Shown: positions 25,962 to 35,920, numbered from the stretch's first letter. The stretch is DNA of 49,096 nt from an uncultured Tropicimonas sp. (GCA_947495685.1 CANLZY010000036.1:1-49096), one strand, 5' to 3'. Made by a program: numbers and translations. The notes: generated from the letters alone by a model not told the origin.

Positions 25962-26978
25962 TCAGAACTGATCTTCAAATTTCTTTGCCAGATCTTCGAT
26001 GTTCTCCGGCGGCCATTCCTCGACATCCATGCCGAGGTGCAGGCCCATGCCCGAAAGCACTTCCTTGATCTCGTTGAGCGACTTGCGGCCGAAGTTCGGG
26101 GTGCGGAGCATCTCGGCTTCGGTCTTCTGGATCAGGTCGCCGATGTAGACGATGTTGTCGTTCTTAAGGCAGTTGGCCGAGCGTACAGACAGTTCCAGCT
26201 CGTCCACCTTCTTGAGCAGCAGCGGGTTGAACTCGAGGCCATCGTCCTCGTCCTGACGCTGCGCCGATTCCGGCTCGTCGAAGTTGACGAAGATCGACAA
26301 CTGGTCCTGCAGAATGCGTGCGGCAAAGGCCAGCGCATCGTCCGGCGTGACCGACCCGTCAGTCTCGATCTTCAGGGTCAGCTTGTCGTAATCCAGAACC
26401 TGCCCTTCACGGGTCGGCTGCACGTCATACGAGACCTTCTTGACCGGCGAATAGATCGCATCGATCGGGATCAGGCCAATCGGCGCGTCTTCGGGACGGT
26501 TCTTGTCGGCCGCCACGTAGCCTTTACCGGTGTTGACCGTCAGCTCCATGTACAGATCCGCACCCTCGTCGAGGTGGCAGATGATGTGATCCCGGTTCAG
26601 AATCTCGATCCCGGCGGTTTCCGCAATCTCTCCGGCGGTCACCGCGCCGGGTCCCTTGGCCGAAACCGAAACCCGCTTGGGACCATCGACATCCATACGG
26701 ATCGCGATTCCCTTGAGGTTCAGGACGATATCCGTGACATCCTCACGCACACCGGCCACACTGGAAAATTCGTGCAGCACGTTGTCGATCTGGACGCTGG
26801 TGATCGCGGCGCCTTGCAGAGAAGACAGAAGAACGCGGCGCAGGGCGTTGCCCAGCGTCAGACCGAAGCCGCGCTCCAGCGGTTCGGCCACGAGCGTCGC
26901 CTTGCGGCTGGCGTCGGCTCCAGGCTTGACCTCCAACTGCGTCGGCTTGATCAGTTCCTGCCAGTTCTTATGGATCAT
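25962..26978 (-). CDS. rpoA: RNA polymerase alpha subunit
   Basis: 338-residue alpha subunit. The N-terminal dimerisation domain has [19 protein letters not shown], followed by a linker and then the C-terminal domain with [19 protein letters not shown], which contacts UP elements and activators. ATG 26978 gives the family-standard length; a start five codons upstream is possible but lacks support. GGAGG lies upstream. It follows rpsK after 118 nt. Confidence 0.99.
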   Translation of the reverse strand: MIHKNWQELIKPTQLEVKPGADASRKATLVAEPLERGFGLTLGNALRRVLLSSLQGAAITSVQIDNVLHEFSSVAGVREDVTDIVLNLKGIAIRMDVDGPKRVSVSAKGPGAVTAGEIAETAGIEILNRDHIICHLDEGADLYMELTVNTGKGYVAADKNRPEDAPIGLIPIDAIYSPVKKVSYDVQPTREGQVLDYDKLTLKIETDGSVTPDDALAFAARILQDQLSIFVNFDEPESAQRQDEDDGLEFNPLLLKKVDELELSVRSANCLKNDNIVYIGDLIQKTEAEMLRTPNFGRKSLNEIKEVLSGMGLHLGMDVEEWPPENIEDLAKKFEDQF

Positions 26979-27096
26979 GTATGTCGCCTCCATACCTGTC
27001 CGTTTCCCATGTCCGTGGAAACGAACGCCCGAGGTTCAAAATGCCAGTACGGACCGCGCACGGGGTGGCGCGATCCGAAGTCGTAAGCGTGGTGCC

Positions 27097-27486
27097 TCAG
27101 ACGCGGCGGCGCTTCGGAGGGCGGCAGCCGTTGTGAGCAATCGGCGACACGTCGCGAATGGACGTGATGTTGAAGCCAACTGCCGCGAGGGCGCGCAGGG
27201 CGCTTTCACGGCCCGAACCCGGACCCTGAACTTCGACCTCCAGCGTCTTCACGCCGTGTTCCTGTGCCTTGCGGCCGGCATCCTCTGCGGCCATCTGGGC
27301 AGCATAGGGTGTCGACTTCCGCGACCCCTTGAAACCGCACGTTCCGGCAGACGACCATGCTATCGCGTTGCCCTGCACGTCGGAGATCAGGATCTTGGTG
27401 TTGTTGAAAGAAGAGTTCACATGCGCAACGCCGGAGGCGATGTTCTTGGAAACCTTACGCTTGGTTTGACGCTTTTCGCGAGCCAT
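27097..27486 (-). CDS. rpsK: 30S ribosomal protein S11
   Basis: 129-residue S11 of the 30S platform. Recognised by [19 protein letters not shown], by [21 protein letters not shown], and by the C-terminal [12 protein letters not shown]. It starts 15 nt after rpsM in the alpha operon. Confidence 0.99.
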   Translation of the reverse strand: MAREKRQTKRKVSKNIASGVAHVNSSFNNTKILISDVQGNAIAWSSAGTCGFKGSRKSTPYAAQMAAEDAGRKAQEHGVKTLEVEVQGPGSGRESALRALAAVGFNITSIRDVSPIAHNGCRPPKRRRV

Positions 27487-27501
27487 TGGTCCTGCCTCCC
27501 T

Positions 27502-27870
27502 TTATTTCTTCTTGCCAGCGATGGCTTTCGCGGGGCCCTTGCGGGTACGCGCGTTGGTGTGGGTACGCTGACCGCGCACAGGCAGGTTGCGGCGATGACG
27601 CAGGCCACGGTAGCAGCCCAGGTCCATCAGACGCTTGATGTTCATCTGGGTCTCACGACGCAGGTCACCTTCGACAGTGACGTTCGCGTCGATGTACTCG
27701 CGGACGGCCAGAACTTCGGCGTCGGACAATTCGTTTACGCGGCGGGTCAGATCGATACCGACGGCCTTGCAGATGGCTTCGGCGGAAGAGTTGCCAATGC
27801 CGGTGATGTAGGTGAGCGCGATAGGGACGCGCTTGGCGGTCGGGATGTTGACGCCAGCAATACGTGCCAA
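27502..27870 (-). CDS. rpsM: 30S ribosomal protein S13
   Basis: 122-residue S13 of the 30S head, which contacts L5 and tRNA. Recognised by the N-terminal [17 protein letters not shown] and the C-terminal [15 protein letters not shown]. It is the first gene of the alpha operon here; a 404-nt gap separates it from adk and holds a candidate promoter. Confidence 0.99.
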   Translation of the reverse strand: MARIAGVNIPTAKRVPIALTYITGIGNSSAEAICKAVGIDLTRRVNELSDAEVLAVREYIDANVTVEGDLRRETQMNIKRLMDLGCYRGLRHRRNLPVRGQRTHTNARTRKGPAKAIAGKKK

Positions 27871-28274
27871 GAGGGACTATCCTTCATGGTTGCGGTTCCG
27901 TAGCACCAGAACCTTTTTTCACAACAGAAGCCCGACAGCACGTTCGCCACCGGGCCGGCTTTCCCGCCGATCGGACCATGCATCAGAGGCAAGGGATTCG
28001 ACGGCGATTCTCGAATGAGAAGCTGTCAACTAAATGCTAATAGGACAGCCGTCAAGGGCTGCAAGGGCGGCATGTCAAGATCAAATCGGGCGGGATCGGT
28101 GCCGCGACCGCTTGGGGCAGTGTGCGACCCGTGCCGTTGTCGGTCAACCTGAACTTCCGTCACCCCGCAAAGGGTCGCATCGACCGAGCCTGACGCCCCC
28201 TCACCAGATGCGCGACCGGGCAGTCCGACAACGAAAAGCCCGTGTCGGCCCGCCCGCACAGACTGGTCCTGGGG
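27871..28274. other. Gap between rpsM and adk
   Basis: No credible gene is visible on either strand. The stretch contains a candidate promoter for the alpha operon (about 28037-28064, minus strand) and a leader of about 160 nt before rpsM. The part next to adk is plain GC-rich sequence in which I see no further structure. Confidence 0.55.
28037..28064 (-). promoter_or_regulatory. Candidate promoter of rpsM-rpsK-rpoA-rplQ
   Basis: On the minus strand TTGCAG (28064-28059) and TATTAG (28042-28037) are 16 bp apart. An overlapping TTGACG at 28055-28050 offers another -35 with a weaker -10. Either would let the alpha operon be expressed apart from adk. Confidence 0.4.
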
Positions 28275-28922
28275 TCAGCCGACGATCTCGGCAATGGACG
28301 CGGCGACGGTGTCGATTTCGGCCAGGCCGTCGATGCTGCGCAGCTGATCCTTGGCATAGTAGTAGCCGATCAACGGCGAGGTATTCTTGTAGTATTCCAT
28401 CAAACGTTGACGCAGCGTCTCCTCGTTGTCGTCAGCGCGCCGCTTCAAATTGGTCGATCCGCAGACATCACAAACGCCTTCCTTCGCGGTCGGCTTTGCG
28501 GTCTCGTGATAACCCTCGCCGCAGTCACCACAGGTATACCGCCCCGTTATCCGTGAAACGAGCGCCTCGTCATCAACCCGCATCTCGACCACGGCATCCA
28601 ACGACAGGCCAACCCGATCCAGTAACTCCCGAAGCGCATCAGCTTGCGCAAGCGTGCGCGGAAAACCGTCGAAGATAAAACCGCCCGACGCTGCACCCGA
28701 GGTCAGTTTTTCCTCGATAAGCCCGATCACGATCTCGTCAGTCACCAACTCGCCGCGCTCCATGACAGCCGCGACTCGTTTGCCCATTTCGGAGCCGGAA
28801 GCCTTGGCCTCACGCAACATGTCGCCAGTCGACAACTGGATCATACCCTTCTCGTCAACGAGCTTGCGAGCTTGGGTGCCTTTGCCGGCGCCCGGCGGGC
28901 CGAGGAGAATGATGTTGGTCAT
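28275..28922 (-). CDS. adk: Adenylate kinase
   Basis: 215-residue enzyme interconverting ATP + AMP and 2 ADP. P-loop [10 protein letters not shown] at 8-17, the AMP-binding GDMLRE and GFPRTLAQ, and a long LID domain. The LID carries four cysteines (CGDC and CDVC), indicating a zinc-stabilised form. ATG 28922 is the family start; the upstream frame is unsupported and no strong ribosome binding site sits at the usual distance. It follows secY after 246 nt that contain an intrinsic terminator, so it may have its own promoter. Confidence 0.97.
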   Translation of the reverse strand: MTNIILLGPPGAGKGTQARKLVDEKGMIQLSTGDMLREAKASGSEMGKRVAAVMERGELVTDEIVIGLIEEKLTSGAASGGFIFDGFPRTLAQADALRELLDRVGLSLDAVVEMRVDDEALVSRITGRYTCGDCGEGYHETAKPTAKEGVCDVCGSTNLKRRADDNEETLRQRLMEYYKNTSPLIGYYYAKDQLRSIDGLAEIDTVAASIAEIVG

Positions 28923-29118
28923 CTGCAAGCAGGTCCTTCTGTCTGTCGAGGCGGCCACGGGGCTGCGACCGTCGGTTTGGCCCCGCAGGCAGGGCAGCAC
29001 CCTGCTACTGGAACAGACCGGAACTGTCTACGAAAACAGGCGCGCGCCAGCGCCACACTTTGTCGGGGTCTGATCGGGGCAAGCTGAGATGAAGCATGGA
29101 TTACCCACCCCGAAATAC

Positions 29119-29143
29119 AAAAACGGGCACCCGAAGGTGCCCG
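29119..29143 (-). terminator. Intrinsic terminator after secY
   Basis: CGGGCACC at 29124-29131 pairs with GGTGCCCG at 29136-29143 around a UUCG-type tetraloop in the minus-strand RNA, followed by five U residues. This is a textbook terminator 26 nt after the secY stop. Confidence 0.9.
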
Positions 29144-29168
29144 TAGATGTCTCGAAACGAGGGTGTTG

Positions 29169-30524
<1,356 letters not shown>

Positions 30525-30624
30525 TCGCGGTCTCTCTCATGAACGCGCCGCCGAACCGTCGTCCGGTCGGCGGCGCTGGAAAACTTGAGGTTAAGTAAGG
30601 GGCATTGGCGCCCCCCACAACCTG

Positions 30625-31110
30625 TTATTCGGCAGCGACCTCGGCCTTTGCCGCAGACGTGACCGAAAGCGAGCCGCCGGCTTTCTCGACTGCCTCGATG
30701 GCGGACTTGGACGCGCCCGCGACCTGAAGGTCGATCTTGGCGGTCAGTTCGCCCTTGGCGAGAACCCGGATCCCGTCAAGTTCACGGCGCACGATGCCGG
30801 ACTCGACCAGTACGGCCGAGGTGATCGGGGCGGAAACGTCGATCTTGCCGGCGTCGATGAATTTCTGGATCAGGCCGAGGTTCACAACGGCCCAGGACTT
30901 CCGGTTCGGCTTGTTGAAGCCGCGCTTGGGAAGGCGCATGTAGAGCGGCATCTGGCCACCCTCGTAGCCGTTGATGGACACACCCGAACGGGATTTCTGA
31001 CCTTTGATACCACGACCAGCAGTCTTGCCCTTGCCGGAGCCGGCGCCACGACCAACGCGTTTCTTGGTCGAGGTAGAGCCCGCAGCGGGGCTGAGTTCAT
31101 GCAGTTTCAT
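30625..31110 (-). CDS. rplO: 50S ribosomal protein L15
   Basis: 161-residue L15. The N-terminal [22 protein letters not shown] and the Gly-rich [18 protein letters not shown] are diagnostic. ATG 31110 is chosen; the upstream extension in the same frame is not L15. In most bacteria L15 directly follows rpmD; here about 4.9 kb of other genes intervene. Confidence 0.98.
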   Translation of the reverse strand: MKLHELSPAAGSTSTKKRVGRGAGSGKGKTAGRGIKGQKSRSGVSINGYEGGQMPLYMRLPKRGFNKPNRKSWAVVNLGLIQKFIDAGKIDVSAPITSAVLVESGIVRRELDGIRVLAKGELTAKIDLQVAGASKSAIEAVEKAGGSLSVTSAAKAEVAAE

Positions 31111-31206
31111 GTCGCTTCTCCTTGCCGGATGCGGACCCAGAGCGACCAGGGGACCGACCACGGCGTTTCTTGTTGGTTGAGTCGGGTCCCGGAGGACCAC
31201 CGGAGG

Positions 31207-31235
31207 CGTTTACACGCAGGACCGTCAGCACGCAA
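31207..31235 (-). promoter_or_regulatory. Candidate promoter of rplO-secY
   Basis: Minus strand: TTGCGT (31235-31230), 17-bp spacer, TAAACG (31212-31207). Predicted start near 31200 leaves a leader of about 90 nt before rplO. Confidence 0.4.
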
Positions 31236-31343
31236 GGGGGACGGCGCCCCTCCGAGAGCACACGAACCAACCTCCGGGACGCCGACGGATGACGGAGACC
31301 TCGCCGGCTTGCGCCCGGCCTGATGACTGACTGCGGAGATTTC

Positions 31344-31384
31344 GGGGATATCCGGAACCTCCCTTCGGGCACCGGGGTATCCCC
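31344..31384. repeat. Imperfect long hairpin upstream of rplO
   Basis: GGGGATA (31344-31350) pairs with TATCCCC (31378-31384). The stem extends inward with a wobble, a bulge and CC/GG pairs, and the apex contains CCC-TTC-GGG. There is no T-run. It could be an RNA element or a dispersed palindromic repeat. Confidence 0.45.
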
Positions 31385-31459
31385 GATCCTTTGTCATCCG
31401 GCGTTCGCAGCCTGCGGCCCGCCTGTACAAAGGCGGACAGGGCCACCCTATTTGGCCCC

Positions 31460-31493
31460 AAAACGCAATCGGGGCGGCCAATTCGGCCGCCCC
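31460..31493 (-). terminator. Terminator after the cytochrome b gene
   Basis: GGGGCGGCC (31471-31479) and GGCCGCCCC (31485-31493) pair over 9 bp around a 5-nt loop. On the minus strand the stem is followed by ATTGCGTTTT. It lies 22 nt after the cytochrome b stop. Confidence 0.65.
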
Positions 31494-31515
31494 GGTCGAC
31501 AAGTCAACGATACCT

Positions 31516-32178
31516 TCACTCTGCAGGGCGGATCCGTCCGGGTTCGTCGGCTTCCAGATAGGCCTCCTCTTCCGGTGTCAGGTCGATATCGTCGTATCCG
31601 GAGAACATCGGGCGAATGTGCTTCCAGAAGGAATGCCCCGTCGTCATCAGGTAGAGATGCATGACGATGAAGGACAGGATCCCGAAGGCCGCCAGCACGT
31701 GCAGGTTGCCCACGATTTCGATCCAGAAGCCGGATCCGGCCGAGGGCTCCCACAGGCGATAGGTCAGATAGGCGATGCCGGTGATCCAGATCGTCGGAAA
31801 GATCAGCGCCTTCAGCGACAGATAAGCCATGGCTTGCAGCGGGTTATGCTTGCGCCAGTAGGCTTTGCGGTAGGGATGCCGCTCCCCCTTGAAGATCCCG
31901 AAGCTGTAGAAGCGCACCACCTGCCAGAGGCCTTCGGACGTGGGCACATAATGTTTCCAGGTTCCCGTCGTGAAGTGCCAGAAGATCGCGAAGACCCACA
32001 GCAACATCAGCAACAGCGCTGCATAGGTGTGCACCAGCACGGCTTGATCGTAAGGAATCCATTCGTGGATACCGTAGAGCCGGAAACCCGTGAACGTCAT
32101 CACCAGCACGAGGATCACCTGCCCCCAGTGATAGAAGCGTTCGAACGGCGGATAGATCTTGACCAGTCGTTCAGCCAT
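31516..32178 (-). CDS. Cytochrome b subunit paired with octaheme cytochrome
   Basis: 220-residue membrane cytochrome b of the thiosulfate-reductase/formate-dehydrogenase gamma type. Four hydrophobic helices are visible. Candidate heme His residues lie in RFYHWGQV, LVHTYAAL, IFWHFTTG, GNLHVLAA and VMHLYLM. It should oxidise the quinol pool, or reduce it, on behalf of the periplasmic octaheme protein. Its ATG follows the octaheme stop by 1 nt, indicating coupled translation. The acidic C-terminal tail (about 190-220) is cytoplasmic. Confidence 0.87.
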   Translation of the reverse strand: MAERLVKIYPPFERFYHWGQVILVLVMTFTGFRLYGIHEWIPYDQAVLVHTYAALLLMLLWVFAIFWHFTTGTWKHYVPTSEGLWQVVRFYSFGIFKGERHPYRKAYWRKHNPLQAMAYLSLKALIFPTIWITGIAYLTYRLWEPSAGSGFWIEIVGNLHVLAAFGILSFIVMHLYLMTTGHSFWKHIRPMFSGYDDIDLTPEEEAYLEADEPGRIRPAE

Positions 32179-32179
32179 G

Positions 32180-33823
32180 TCACTGCTCCTTCATGTTCTT
32201 GCGGCCAAAGAACCGCATGATGGCGTGAGCGACGATTCCCAGCAGGGTCAACACCAGGATCAATGCCCCAAGCTTTCCACCCGGACCCATCGGATTTGCA
32301 CCGGGGATGTGGATGCCGGCGATATTGGCCAGACGCCCCTCTTGCCTGTGGCATTCCTCGCAATGCACCGCGTCCTTGGCAGGTGCCACCATGTGTGTGA
32401 TGGGCCAATACATCTCGGTCGAAACGAAGTCGTAGCTGCCCGAATACTCGGTACCCGACGCCGTCGCACCGGCCTCGAAGGCCTTGTCCCAATCCCATTT
32501 GCCCCAGTACGCCGTGTCGGAGCCCGGACCGAAGAGATGCGGATAGAGCAGCCTGTTGCGGATCGTGTCATAGGGCTGCTTGCCGCGCATAACCTTGAAC
32601 GGCCAGATGCGGCTCTTGTCGTCGTCCTGGCTGCCGGAGATCATGTTGACCTCGACCACCTTGGCCGCGTCGACCTCCATGTCGGCATTGGCGTACTTCA
32701 CCTGGCCATCGAACCAGAAGTACTCTGGCTGCAGGTCTTCACCCCATTCGAAATTGCCCTTCTGGGTGACATAGGTCGGCTTCTTCTTGCCGGTCGCGGT
32801 TTCGTAGCCGGCCTTCTTCATCGGCTTGCCGTTGTCGCCCATCGTGCCCGCGGTCGACCAGTCCCAGACTGTCTTTGTTGGGACGCCACCCTTGGCATAT
32901 TCAGGGATGTGGCAAGTCTGACAGGCGATCTTGTCGCGGTGGCTGTTCAGCTTGAAGCCGATGAGCGTCAGGCTGTCATGCGGTTCGGTGTCGTGGCAGC
33001 TTTCGCAGGTAGACACGTCATGACGCTGCCCAGGAAGCGGGGCGCCTGCGGTATCCTTGGCTGTCACATTGTAACGCGAACCGTGCCACTGGTGCTGGTC
33101 GGACACGTGACATTCGGAACAGGTGAAATTCAGGCCATCCGAAGCCATATGCACATCGATGGCTTCTGTCGGGTTGTGCAGGACGGACGACAGGTCGCCG
33201 TGTTTCACGTTGTCGCCGCCACCGCCATAGAAGTGACAATTGCCGCAGTTGTCGCGGTCTGGCAGGCCGACGCTCTGTGCGACGACTTTCAGGTCAACTG
33301 GCTTCGCGGGTTTGCCGGTGTTGGTAACGGCCCCTTCCTTGACCTCCTGACCAAAGGGCTTTCCGGCCCCGGCGGGAATCTTGAAATAGGTGTCGGACTT
33401 GTCGTGGCAGACCACGCAATCCACCGCATTGGCTTCCTGTGGCGGGGGCTGGCTCATGTCGGTCCAGCCATATCCCACGTGGCACGACGTGCAGCGCGGT
33501 TCGTTGGCCGCGACGCCCACACAATAGGAATTGATAACGTTGTTCTTGCCCAGATCCTGACCGGTTTCGGGGTGTTCGTAGTCCCAGGTCCAGTGGATCG
33601 ACTCCTTGACCTGATCCGAAGCCTCGGTGTGACAGCTGATGCAGGCGGCCGTCACTTCCGGCCCGGATTCGAAGTCCCTTTGCAGCGCTTCCAGCTTCGA
33701 GTGATCCGTGGTGCTCTGGGAAAGGTCACCGGGTGGAGCGTCGGCCTGTTGAGCCAGTGCTCCCCCTCCTCCCGTCAGAACCACAGTGAGGCCAAACACG
33801 GCCAATAATTTTCCCGAAATCAT
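32180..33823 (-). CDS. Octaheme cytochrome c, tetrathionate reductase (OTR) family
   Basis: 547-residue exported multiheme cytochrome. The signal peptide covers about 1-25 (ending ALAQQ). Eight CxxCH motifs occur at C61, C111, C136, C193, C235, C273, C301 and C488. The large gap before the last motif and the NEPRCTSCHVGYGW block fit the octaheme tetrathionate reductase (Shewanella OTR) family. A C-terminal membrane helix (about 518-536) anchors it, unlike soluble OTR. Family proteins reduce tetrathionate, nitrite or hydroxylamine in vitro; the natural substrate is uncertain. ATG 33823 has GGAGGG 8 nt upstream. It pairs with the downstream cytochrome b. Its position inside the spc ribosomal region is odd. 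c-type heme maturation genes are not in the window. Confidence 0.9.
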   Translation of the reverse strand: MISGKLLAVFGLTVVLTGGGGALAQQADAPPGDLSQSTTDHSKLEALQRDFESGPEVTAACISCHTEASDQVKESIHWTWDYEHPETGQDLGKNNVINSYCVGVAANEPRCTSCHVGYGWTDMSQPPPQEANAVDCVVCHDKSDTYFKIPAGAGKPFGQEVKEGAVTNTGKPAKPVDLKVVAQSVGLPDRDNCGNCHFYGGGGDNVKHGDLSSVLHNPTEAIDVHMASDGLNFTCSECHVSDQHQWHGSRYNVTAKDTAGAPLPGQRHDVSTCESCHDTEPHDSLTLIGFKLNSHRDKIACQTCHIPEYAKGGVPTKTVWDWSTAGTMGDNGKPMKKAGYETATGKKKPTYVTQKGNFEWGEDLQPEYFWFDGQVKYANADMEVDAAKVVEVNMISGSQDDDKSRIWPFKVMRGKQPYDTIRNRLLYPHLFGPGSDTAYWGKWDWDKAFEAGATASGTEYSGSYDFVSTEMYWPITHMVAPAKDAVHCEECHRQEGRLANIAGIHIPGANPMGPGGKLGALILVLTLLGIVAHAIMRFFGRKNMKEQ

Positions 33824-34175
33824 GTACACGTCCCTCCACATTCTGGAAGCCCGGCGTTCCTGAGCACCACCAGTCAGCCATGAAGGGATGAAAAAGACAC
33901 TGATCCATCGCAATTATCGAATATGAGAATATGTTGACGGAAATGAGAATGTATTTTTTCAATGCACCTTATCATTCTGAGAAATTCGCGGGCAAAAGGC
34001 GCTCACGGGCAACCAGAAAGATTAGACGCACGCTAAATGCATATTAAAGGACAATTTGCCGCATTACATTTTTGCGTTCGCTTCGTCCGACCCGGCAATC
34101 TGGCCGCTCAAAGGGCAAGCAGATCGAGAGATACGAGTCGGGATGCACGCACGAAATCGCTCGCACACATGTTGT
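33824..34175. other. AT-rich regulatory gap upstream of octaheme gene
   Basis: No gene is visible. The stretch 33900-34080 is clearly richer in A+T than the rest of the window. It holds an 8-bp direct repeat (33923-33950), a GATAAT-like -10 (33918-33913, minus strand) and a TTCTGAGAAA segment near 33975. This looks like an activator-controlled promoter region. Confidence 0.5.
33923..33950. promoter_or_regulatory. Direct repeats, candidate activator site
   Basis: ATGAGAAT occurs at 33923-33930 and again at 33943-33950, 20 bp apart start to start (about two helical turns), in the AT-rich segment about 100-130 nt upstream of the octaheme gene. The spacing suits a response-regulator dimer on one DNA face. 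Identity unknown. Confidence 0.4.
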
Positions 34176-34219
34176 AAAACGAAAGGCGACTTCACCAAGA
34201 ACACCTCGATGAAGTCGCC
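34176..34219 (-). terminator. Terminator after the DEAD-box helicase
   Basis: GGCGACTTCA (34185-34194) is the exact complement of 34210-34219 across a 15-nt loop. In minus-strand RNA the stem is followed by UUUCGUUUU. It lies 34 nt after the helicase stop. Confidence 0.7.
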
Positions 34220-34253
34220 AAATCGTGCATCTCAGCGGGCAAGCTCCGGTCGT

Positions 34254-35474
34254 TCAGGCAGCCCGGCGAGCCGGTCTTGCCCGACGGCGGGGGCGATTCT
34301 TCTGAGCGGGGGCCGAAGGCTTGGTGCCCTTGCTCGGGCGTTCGCCCTCCCACCGGTTGCCACCAAGAACGGGGATCTCACGTCCCAGGGTCTTTTGAAT
34401 GGCGCGCAGCTCTGACATTTCCGCCGGCGAGCAATAGGCGACCGCCCGACCATCCCGTCCAGCCCGTGCGGTCCGACCAATCCGGTGCACATAGTTTTCC
34501 GGCACGTTGGGCATGTCATAGTTGTAGACGTGCCGCACGCCCGGAATGTCCAGCCCACGGGCCGCAACATCGGTCGCAACCAGAACACGAAGCTGACCGG
34601 ACTTGAACGCCGAAATTGCGCGGTCCCGCTGGCCCTGTGATTTGTTGCCGTGGATGGCCCCGACGGAGAACCCTGACTTTTCCAGAATGCTTGCCAGCTT
34701 GTTGGCACCGTGCTTGGTCCGGGTGAAAACCAACGCCAGTTCTTCGCGGTGCTCGTCCAGATGCTCGACCAGCAAGCTCGCCTTGCGCGGTTGCTCCACG
34801 AAGTGCAGCGCTTGAGAGACCTTGTCGGCGGGCTTTCCCGGCGGTGCGGCCTCAACGCGGACTGGATCGGTCAGATAGGCCCTGGACAGCTCCGACATCA
34901 ATTTGGGCATCGTTGCCGAAAACAGCATGGTCTGCCGGTCCTTGGGCAACAGTGGCGCAATCCGCCGCAGCGCATGGATAAAGCCCATGTCAAGCATCTG
35001 GTCGGCCTCGTCCAGCACCAGATAGCGTGTCTGGTCAAGCCGAACAGCCTTGCGGTCCAGCAGGTCAATCAAACGCCCCGGCGTTGCAACCAGTAGGTCG
35101 GTACCCTTGCGCAGACGCTCGATCTGAAGATTGATCGAGACGCCCCCGACAACGAGGTTCACCTTCAGGTGAGATCCCTCGGTGTAGGCCCGCAGGTTGT
35201 CAGAGATCTGCTTTGCAAGCTCACGCGTCGGCGCGAGGATCAGGCCCCGAACCGATTTCGGGTCAGGCTTGGTACCTGCAGTGATCAGAACATGAGCCAT
35301 CGGAAGACCAAACGCAGCGGTCTTGCCGGTGCCGGTCTGGGCAATCCCCATCACGTCCTTGCCAAGCATGGCGTGCGGGATGGCCTGTTCCTGAATAGGC
35401 GTCGGTTCGGTGATGCCCTGCTCGCGCAGCTTGGTCACGAGGCGCGGATGCAGCCCCAGAGAATCGAATGTCAT
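34254..35474 (-). CDS. DEAD-box RNA helicase (RhlE-like)
   Basis: 406-residue ATP-dependent RNA helicase. Motifs in order: Q motif near FDSLGLHPRL...TPIQ, motif I AQTGTGKTAA, Ia PTRELA, Ib TPGRL, II DEAD (VLDEADQMLD), III SAT, V ATDVAARGLDIP, VI HRIGRTARAG. The C terminus is short and basic (RPRRRARPARRAA), typical of RhlE-like proteins involved in ribosome assembly and cold adaptation. ATG 35474 is chosen from the Q-motif spacing. The leader holds a terminator-like stem and a hairpin that contains the likely ribosome binding site, suggesting post-transcriptional control. Confidence 0.93.
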   Translation of the reverse strand: MTFDSLGLHPRLVTKLREQGITEPTPIQEQAIPHAMLGKDVMGIAQTGTGKTAAFGLPMAHVLITAGTKPDPKSVRGLILAPTRELAKQISDNLRAYTEGSHLKVNLVVGGVSINLQIERLRKGTDLLVATPGRLIDLLDRKAVRLDQTRYLVLDEADQMLDMGFIHALRRIAPLLPKDRQTMLFSATMPKLMSELSRAYLTDPVRVEAAPPGKPADKVSQALHFVEQPRKASLLVEHLDEHREELALVFTRTKHGANKLASILEKSGFSVGAIHGNKSQGQRDRAISAFKSGQLRVLVATDVAARGLDIPGVRHVYNYDMPNVPENYVHRIGRTARAGRDGRAVAYCSPAEMSELRAIQKTLGREIPVLGGNRWEGERPSKGTKPSAPAQKNRPRRRARPARRAA

Positions 35475-35485
35475 CGTCTCGGTAT

Positions 35486-35510
35486 CCTTTCGGCGTACGC
35501 AGCCGAAAGG
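35486..35510 (-). promoter_or_regulatory. Hairpin sequestering the helicase ribosome binding site
   Basis: Arms 35486-35494 and 35502-35510 are exact 9-nt complements with a 7-nt loop. In the minus-strand mRNA the 3' arm ends in GAAAGG, whose AAAGGA is the only purine-rich stretch at a usable distance from the ATG at 35474. The stem would hide it from ribosomes. Could be an RNA thermometer-like or helicase-sensitive element. Confidence 0.5.
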
Positions 35511-35586
35511 CCCGCACACATGGCGCGCGCCGTCGTTCATCCCGATATATGTTCGGACAACGTCGCGTGACCCGTGTGCCAGTCAA

Positions 35587-35615
35587 ACCAAAACGCCCCG
35601 GCTTTTCCGGAGCGT
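35587..35615 (-). terminator. Terminator-like hairpin in helicase leader
   Basis: Arms 35593-35601 and 35607-35615 form 9 pairs (one G-U) around a 5-nt loop, followed in the minus-strand RNA by UUUUGGUUU. It lies about 35 nt downstream of the predicted helicase transcription start, so it may act as an attenuator, or as a second stop for rpmD read-through. Confidence 0.6.
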
Positions 35616-35657
35616 CCTCAATGGCTGTCGCTATCGGGTCGCCAGCGACAGATTGCG

Positions 35658-35686
35658 TATTTAGACATCTCGCATTCGAAAATCAA
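35658..35686 (-). promoter_or_regulatory. Candidate promoter of the helicase gene
   Basis: Minus strand: TTGATT (35686-35681), 17-bp spacer, TAAATA (35663-35658). This is among the best sigma-70 matches in the window. Predicted start near 35650 gives a leader of about 175 nt. Confidence 0.55.
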
Positions 35687-35920
35687 GGGAAAAGAAGTTA
35701 CGTGACCACAGAAGGCCGCAAGTCGACGCGATGAGGCGCGCTCACCAGAAGAACGGGCACACCTCCACGCAGGACCATCGCGACCTTGACCTCCGCTGAC
35801 CGAGGGGCCCGATCCCGGGCTTGTGCAATCTGTCGTGCTCCTCCGGTCTTGAGCCCGGAAGCCGCCGTCCCAGCGACGCCACGCACTTGCCTACAACTGA
35901 TAACGCCTGGGCACCGGACA

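Larger units (their letters stand above)
31111..31515. other. Gap upstream of rplO with promoter and hairpins
   Basis: No convincing gene is present. It contains the cytochrome b terminator (31460-31493), an elaborate hairpin at 31344-31384 (GGGGATA/TATCCCC outer stem, inner branch with a small TTC loop) and a candidate promoter at 31207-31235. The remaining sequence is GC-rich without further structure that I can see. Confidence 0.5.
35475..35920. other. Gap between rpmD and helicase
   Basis: No gene is visible. It holds the helicase promoter candidate (35658-35686), a leader with two hairpins (35593-35615 and 35486-35510) and, towards rpmD, about 230 nt of GC-rich sequence in which I see no clear feature before the rpmD terminator. 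Confidence 0.55.

Noticed and set aside
25338-27086. Plus-strand frame of about 580 codons over rplQ and rpoA
   Set aside because: Antisense to unmistakable L17 and RNA polymerase alpha genes.
28026-28259. 77-codon minus-strand frame between adk and rpsM
   Set aside because: It covers the candidate alpha-operon promoter, lacks a ribosome binding site and resembles no family.
32159-33808. Plus-strand frame of about 550 codons over the octaheme cytochrome gene
   Set aside because: The minus strand has eight CxxCH motifs, a signal peptide and a perfect ribosome binding site; the plus frame is a shadow.
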